DNA of 9,663 bases, taken from NCBI GenBank assembly GCA_016207225.1, contig JACQQB010000088.1, forward strand, positions 1-9,663, in the 5' to 3' direction. The notes under the pieces were generated by a model. The model searched no databases, was not told where the DNA came from, and saw nothing but the letters and a program-made list of their open reading frames with translations. The stretch comes from Microcaldota archaeon (GTDB taxonomy: Archaea > Micrarchaeota > Micrarchaeia > Burarchaeales > JACQQB01). Below, one piece after another: positions 6,507 through 9,663 of the stretch. The position numbers and the translations under genes are program-made. The number at the start of each line of letters is the position of its first letter. The first letter of the stretch is position 1.

Positions 6507-7807
6507 GAATTTATAGATTAGGTGAAATCAGCGAAAAAGTAAAAAAGAGAATTTTGCTTAGGGCAGAGTTGGATGTAGGAAGAGCTGTTGAGATAGTTAA
6601 GCCTATTTTAAAGGATGTTGAAAAAAATGGGGATAAGGCAGTATTGAAGTACATAAAGAAATTTGATAGAGTAGATCTCAGAGCAAACGAGTTAAAAGTT
6701 AGAAAAAGTGAGATAGATGAGGCCTACAGGGTTATCGATCGGAAATTGCTAAAGGCGATAGAGCATGCTGCTAGGAATATAAGGAAATTCCACGAAAGGC
6801 AGAAAAGTAAGGAGTATTTTATAGAAATCGAAAAAGGTGTGGTTGTAGGCAGGAGAGTGATTCCGCTTAGAACCGCAGGCTTGTATGTTCCAAAAGGAAA
6901 GGCAGTTTATCCAAGCGTTATGCTTATGTTGGGCATACCGGCAAGCGTTGCAGGTGTTAAGGAGATCGTTGCTTGCACCAGTGCGCAGAGTAATGGAGAG
7001 TTGGACCCTGCAACATTGGTTGCCAGTGATATAGCGGGCGTGCACAAGGTGTTCAGGATAGGTGGTGCTCAGGCCATAGCTGCTATGGCATACGGGACTG
7101 GGACAGTACCCAGAGTGGATGTGATTGCAGGTCCTGGAAGTGCGTATGTAAGTGCTGCTCAGAGGTTGGTTAAGCTGAATACAAGAGTAGATTTTCCGGC
7201 AGGGCCCAGTGAAGGGATGGTAATGGCGGACAGGTTTGCAGACCCAAGATTGGTTGCGGCAGATGTTTTGTCGGAGGCTGAGCACGGACCTGAGTCCAGT
7301 GGAGTTTTAGTTACAGACTCTATGGGTTTGGCACTTGTGGTTAGAAAAGAATTTAAAAGAATGCTGGAGAGATTGCCAGAGCAAAGGCAAAGGTATGTTG
7401 AGACGAACATGAAACTTTACAGTTGCATAATAGTTACAAAGAGCTTAAAAGAAGCGATAGATTTTGTTAATGATTACGCACCAGAGCATTTGGTAATAAA
7501 CACCAGAAATCCGAAAGGAGTGGTGAGAAAGATTGAGAATGCCGGAACTATTTGCTTAGGTGAGAATACGCCAATAACAGCGGGTAATTTTATTTGCGGC
7601 CCTAACGCAATTCTTCCAACTGGCAGGTATGCCAGGCATTATGCAGGGGTTTCAGTGGATACGTTCGTGAAAAAGCCAACTGTGGAGTATTTGAGTAAGC
7701 AGGGGTTGAAGGGAGTTAGTGAGGATTTGCTTAAGTTGTGTGAATTTGAAGGTTTTCCTGCACATTCAAATGCAGTTAAGGTAAGGTTAAATGCTGAAAA
7801 CGATTGA
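6503..7807 (+). CDS. hisD: Histidinol dehydrogenase (non-canonical active-site subgroup)
   Basis: Expected to oxidise L-histidinol to histidine in two NAD-dependent steps, the end of the pathway. 434 residues, same as E. coli HisD, and collinear along its length: AGLYVPKGK (125-133), GGAQAIAAMAYGT (187-199), VIAGPGSAYV (207-216), AGPSEGMVMAD (233-243), APEHL (326-330) with the catalytic Glu328/His329, and EGFPAHSNAV (416-425) with Glu416 and zinc-ligand His421. Compared with E. coli, zinc ligand Gln259 is Glu258, Asp360 is Asn362, Glu356 is Ile358 and substrate His367 is Ala369 (GPNAILPT). NAD-loop VPGG is VPKG and GPGN is GPGS. His262 is kept as His261. I recall bacterial HisD-like sequences with these same signatures, so it seems a real subfamily, not decay. 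The ATG overlaps the hisS stop (ATGA), with AAGGT 7 nt upstream. The operon context favours a histidine role, but a different alcohol substrate is possible. Confidence 0.88.
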   Translation: MRIYRLGEISEKVKKRILLRAELDVGRAVEIVKPILKDVEKNGDKAVLKYIKKFDRVDLRANELKVRKSEIDEAYRVIDRKLLKAIEHAARNIRKFHERQKSKEYFIEIEKGVVVGRRVIPLRTAGLYVPKGKAVYPSVMLMLGIPASVAGVKEIVACTSAQSNGELDPATLVASDIAGVHKVFRIGGAQAIAAMAYGTGTVPRVDVIAGPGSAYVSAAQRLVKLNTRVDFPAGPSEGMVMADRFADPRLVAADVLSEAEHGPESSGVLVTDSMGLALVVRKEFKRMLERLPEQRQRYVETNMKLYSCIIVTKSLKEAIDFVNDYAPEHLVINTRNPKGVVRKIENAGTICLGENTPITAGNFICGPNAILPTGRYARHYAGVSVDTFVKKPTVEYLSKQGLKGVSEDLLKLCEFEGFPAHSNAVKVRLNAEND

Positions 7808-7817
7808 TGGTGGTGGA

Positions 7818-8672
7818 ATGATAAAAATTGCAATACCGAATAAAGGCAGAATGTATGAGCCGACAAAGGAGATGCTGGCACAGGCAGGAATTAGGTTTAG
7901 TGGTGGCGAGAGAAAGTTAGTTTGTAGAACCACCAGCAAGAATGTGGAGATAATGCTAGTTAGAACTGAGGATATCCCAAAATATGTGGAGATAGGTGCT
8001 GCTGATGCTGGTTTTACTGGCAGTGATTTGGTTGTTGAGAGTAAAGCGAATGTTAGCATAGTGACAATGTTGAATTATGGTGCTTGCAGAGTTGTTCTAG
8101 CAGTTCCTGAAGGCAGTAAGATTAAGTCCGTAAAAGATCTCCAGAATAAGAGAGTGGCTACAAAACTGGTTAACATAGCTGGAGAATTTTTCAAAAACAA
8201 TAGGATAAATGCCAAGATGTTCGAGGTTAGCGGAGCTGTAGAGATTACTCCTTTACTTGGAGTGGCTGATGCCATAATAGACCATGTGGATACTGGCGCT
8301 ACACTAAGTGCCAACAGGCTGGTGGAGATAGTTACATTGCTAGACTCTAAAGCGTGTTTAATAGCAAATAAAAACAGCCTTGTTGAGAAGAAGAAGGAAA
8401 TAGAGGAGGTCAAGCTTTCACTTCAGGGGATAATAGGAGCGGAGAATATGAAATATTTGATGGTTAACGCCCCTAGTGATGAGATCTTGAAGGAGGTAGT
8501 AAGGATATTGCCAGCTTTGGAGAGTCCTACAGTCTTGAAATTAGCCAAGCAGGGCAAGTACGCAGTGCATGCAGTCGTGAGCGAGCAGGCATTGGCTGGA
8601 GTTGTTAGGAGATTGAAAGAAGCTGGTGGAAAGGATATCTTGGTTTTAAATTTGGAGAAGGTAATTCCTTGA
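7818..8672 (+). CDS. hisG: ATP phosphoribosyltransferase, long form
   Basis: Catalyses the first committed step of histidine synthesis: ATP + PRPP to phosphoribosyl-ATP. 284 residues, the length of the self-regulated HisG_L type. Seen: MIKIAIPNKGRM at the N-terminus; GAADAGFTGSD (60-70); the phosphate-handling stretch RVATKLVNIAGEFF (112-125), where the usual Tyr-Pro is Leu-Val; and the PRPP-binding DAIIDHVDTGATLSAN (151-166). The ACT-like C-terminal domain (about 197-284, AENMKYLMVNAP onward) normally mediates histidine feedback inhibition, so no HisZ partner is needed. An in-frame ATG at 7791 would add nine residues inside hisD. The start at 7818 gives the family N-terminus and follows GGTG (7809-7812) by 5 nt, so it is preferred, leaving a 10-nt gap after hisD. 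Its stop overlaps the hisH start. Confidence 0.95.
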   Translation: MIKIAIPNKGRMYEPTKEMLAQAGIRFSGGERKLVCRTTSKNVEIMLVRTEDIPKYVEIGAADAGFTGSDLVVESKANVSIVTMLNYGACRVVLAVPEGSKIKSVKDLQNKRVATKLVNIAGEFFKNNRINAKMFEVSGAVEITPLLGVADAIIDHVDTGATLSANRLVEIVTLLDSKACLIANKNSLVEKKKEIEEVKLSLQGIIGAENMKYLMVNAPSDEILKEVVRILPALESPTVLKLAKQGKYAVHAVVSEQALAGVVRRLKEAGGKDILVLNLEKVIP

Positions 8673-9259
8673 GAAGTGTTGCAATAATAGATTACAAGGC
8701 AGGTAATTTGAGGAGTATAAGCCAGGCTTTCAAGAAGTTTGGTGTAAAGCCAGTTGTTACTGCATCTGCAGAGGATATTGAGAATGCGGATTATGTAGTT
8801 TTACCAGGAGTTGGAGCTTTTTCTTGCGTTGATAATTTAATTGGGCTGAGTGGAGCTATTTACAATGCACTCAGGAAAAAACCATTTTTAGGCATCTGCT
8901 TGGGGATGCAGGCGTTGTTTGATAGGAGTGAAGAGGCTGGTAACGACGGGTTGAAGGTCTTTAGGGGAAAGGTGAAGAGATTGAGAGGTAAGGTAAAAAT
9001 ACCCCACATAGGCTGGAACACTGTTGAAAAAAACAGGGGAGGTTCATTGTTCAGCGGGATTGGTGCTGATGCTTATTTCTATTTTGTGCATTCCTATTCA
9101 GTCGAACCAACAGATAGGAGCATTGTTGCTGGTACGACTAAGTATGGAGGAAGTTTCGTTTCTGCTATTGAGAAAGATAATGTGTTTGCCACACAGTTCC
9201 ACCCGGAAAAAAGTGGGAAAGATGGTCTGAGGATATTGAAGAATTTTTTAGATTTGTAG
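8669..9259 (+). CDS. hisH: Imidazole glycerol phosphate synthase, glutaminase subunit
   Basis: Class I glutamine amidotransferase subunit that hydrolyses glutamine and passes ammonia to HisF, making imidazole glycerol phosphate and AICAR. 196 residues, normal length. Seen: IDYKAGNLRS (7-16), the strand-loop typical of HisH; VLPGVGAF (44-51) with the oxyanion-hole region; nucleophile Cys77 in GICLGMQ (75-81); HIGWN (113-117); FVHSYSV (139-145); and the His178/Glu180 pair in TQFHPEKS (175-182). The start is TTG: it overlaps the hisG stop as TTGA, no ATG is available at the N-terminus, and GAAGGTAAT (8657-8665) stands 3 nt upstream. The obligate partner hisF is not within the window and does not follow directly, because a minus-strand gene comes next. 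The 3' end overlaps the pterin dehydratase gene by 12 nt, tail to tail. Confidence 0.96.
   Translation: MRSVAIIDYKAGNLRSISQAFKKFGVKPVVTASAEDIENADYVVLPGVGAFSCVDNLIGLSGAIYNALRKKPFLGICLGMQALFDRSEEAGNDGLKVFRGKVKRLRGKVKIPHIGWNTVEKNRGGSLFSGIGADAYFYFVHSYSVEPTDRSIVAGTTKYGGSFVSAIEKDNVFATQFHPEKSGKDGLRILKNFLDL
9207..9212 (-). terminator. Possible oligo-T terminator for the pterin dehydratase gene
   Basis: A run of six A on the plus strand gives T6 on the minus strand about 35 nt after the pterin dehydratase stop, inside the antisense of hisH. Archaeal intrinsic termination needs little more than a T-run, but one T6 is weak evidence. Confidence 0.25.
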
Positions 9260-9538
9260 AATGCAGTCTGTTTTTTCGGCTAGCTCAAAGTCTTTGTTTG
9301 TTAGGCATTTGGTGAAATGAGTTGTTACACTCAATCTTACTTTTGTGAAATTTATTGTTATGTCTGGGTGGTGGTTTATTTGATCTGCCAAGTCGGCAAC
9401 TTTGTTCACAAAGGAAATTGCCTCTTTGAATGTCTTGAATTCAAATTCCTTGGTTAGTCTTCCTTCTAGAATTTGCCAGGAGTTTAATTTTTTTAAATTT
9501 TCACTGATTTCATACTCGTTAAGTCTGATGTATTGCAT
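9248..9538 (-). CDS. Pterin-4a-carbinolamine dehydratase (PCD/DCoH family)
   Basis: A 96-residue PCD-family protein, the normal length. The family dehydrates 4a-hydroxytetrahydrobiopterin; in organisms without aromatic amino acid hydroxylases it has been linked to molybdenum-cofactor or other pterin metabolism. Seen: the signature QINHHPDITINF (53-64) with His56-His57-Pro58-Asp59; the third catalytic His74 in SVTTH (70-74); and LTNKDFELAEKTDCI (79-93). The usual GG before LT is replaced (FTKCLT), a small departure. W21 and the helix TFKEAISFVNKVADLAD (36-52) also fit the fold. No pterin-using enzyme is nearby, so its pathway here is unknown. Transcription is convergent with the his operon, and a TATA box lies 21 nt before its ATG, consistent with a leaderless mRNA. 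Confidence 0.93.
   Translation of the reverse strand: MQYIRLNEYEISENLKKLNSWQILEGRLTKEFEFKTFKEAISFVNKVADLADQINHHPDITINFTKVRLSVTTHFTKCLTNKDFELAEKTDCILQI
9271..9276 (+). terminator. Possible oligo-T terminator of the his operon
   Basis: T6 on the plus strand, 11 nt after the hisH stop, lying within the antisense of the pterin dehydratase gene. No stable hairpin precedes it. It is plausible as a U-tract-only archaeal terminator, but weak. Confidence 0.3.
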
Positions 9539-9596
9539 GAAGGTAGATATGATTAAGTTATTTTAAATTATTCCCCCAATATTTTAGTCTCTGTTT
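9539..9596. promoter_or_regulatory. Divergent promoter between pterin dehydratase and tRNA-Gly
   Basis: A single symmetric A/T element, ATTTTAAAT (9560-9568), is the only good TATA box in this 58-nt gap. On the minus strand TTTAAAAT ends 21 nt before the pterin dehydratase ATG, with GGGGGAATA upstream. On the plus strand TTTTAAAT (first T at 9561) predicts a transcription start near 9591, five or six bases before the mature tRNA 5' end. Both directions therefore have sound spacing from the same box. A second plus-strand candidate, TATTTTAG (9580-9587), is too close to the tRNA. Confidence 0.55.
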
Positions 9597-9663
9597 GCGG
9601 CTGTAGTCTAGCCTGGTAGGATTCGAGCTTGCCAAGCTCGTGGCCCGGGTTCAAATCCCGGCG
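9597..9663 (+). tRNA. tRNA-Gly (anticodon GCC), 3' end cut by the window
   Basis: Cloverleaf seen directly. Acceptor 5' strand GCGGCTG (9597-9603); T8-A9; a D-arm with GGT; anticodon stem CGAGC/GCTCG (9624-9628 and 9636-9640) enclosing loop TTGCCAA, so anticodon GCC at 9631-9633; variable loop TGGC; and T-arm CCGGG-TTCAAAT-CCCGG (9645-9661). The last two bases CG are the start of the 3' acceptor strand and pair with G7 and T6; the remaining five acceptor bases fall outside. There is no intron at the usual position after base 37. GCC reads GGC and GGT glycine codons. Confidence 0.95.

Noticed and set aside
6749..7285. A 178-codon minus-strand open frame opposite hisD
   Set aside because: It lies fully antisense to a well-conserved gene, has low-complexity Cys/His-rich composition, no SD or TATA box, and no recognisable family. 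Shadow of hisD.
7791..7817. Longer HisG start at 7791
   Set aside because: The extra nine residues are not family-like and overlap hisD. The ATG at 7818 has GGTG 5 nt upstream and yields the canonical N-terminus.
1..9663. CRISPR arrays, insertion sequences, defence islands or integrated elements
   Set aside because: I found no spaced direct repeats, transposase, integrase, toxin-antitoxin or restriction motifs. The tRNA-Gly is at the very edge, so an attachment site next to it cannot be judged.

Overview
The window looks archaeal. The evidence is an archaeal-type S-adenosylmethionine synthetase, an archease, a histidyl-tRNA synthetase with the archaeal form of the histidine-binding motifs, Shine-Dalgarno sites of the GGTGAT type, and TATA boxes that repeatedly sit about 30 nt before a start codon, as expected for leaderless archaeal mRNAs. 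Compact packing (4-12 nt gaps and overlaps) and a signal-peptide surface protein with many N-glycosylation sequons fit this. I would guess a small-genome (DPANN-like) lineage that still makes histidine, but nothing in the window fixes the phylum.

Left block, minus strand (4651 down to 67): archease, then a probable operon of archaeal MAT, a small Tic20/DUF4870-like membrane protein, a ParB-fold protein with a DGHRR motif, a signal-peptide/Ig-like/C-terminally anchored surface protein, and an ArgB/LysZ-family kinase. Gaps inside this block are 11, 37, 4 and 8 nt. The 37-nt gap holds an extra TATA box. A further promoter at the left edge (27-42) points at a gene that begins at position 4 and leaves the window.

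Middle, plus strand: a low-molecular-weight phosphatase/arsenate-reductase-like protein (4697-5077) is divergent from archease across 45 nt containing one near-symmetric TATA element. A 136-nt intergenic stretch follows. Then comes a tightly coupled histidine operon, hisS-hisD-hisG-hisH (5214-9259), with a 4-nt ATGA overlap, a 10-nt gap and a TTGA overlap. HisS is a full synthetase rather than the HisZ regulator, and HisG is the long form with its own regulatory domain, which agree with each other. HisD supplies the last two oxidations, HisG the first step, and HisH the glutaminase half of IGP synthase. hisF and the remaining his genes are not in the window.

Right edge: a pterin-4a-carbinolamine dehydratase gene (minus) overlaps hisH tail to tail by 12 nt. 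It shares another symmetric TATA element with a divergent tRNA-Gly(GCC) that is cut by the window end.

The most unusual points are a HisD whose zinc and substrate residues depart from the E. coli enzyme, the fixed TATA-to-ATG spacing with two boxes placed to serve both strands, and active-site departures in the LMW-phosphatase, the archease and the ArgB-like kinase. I did not find a defence, mobile or CRISPR system here.
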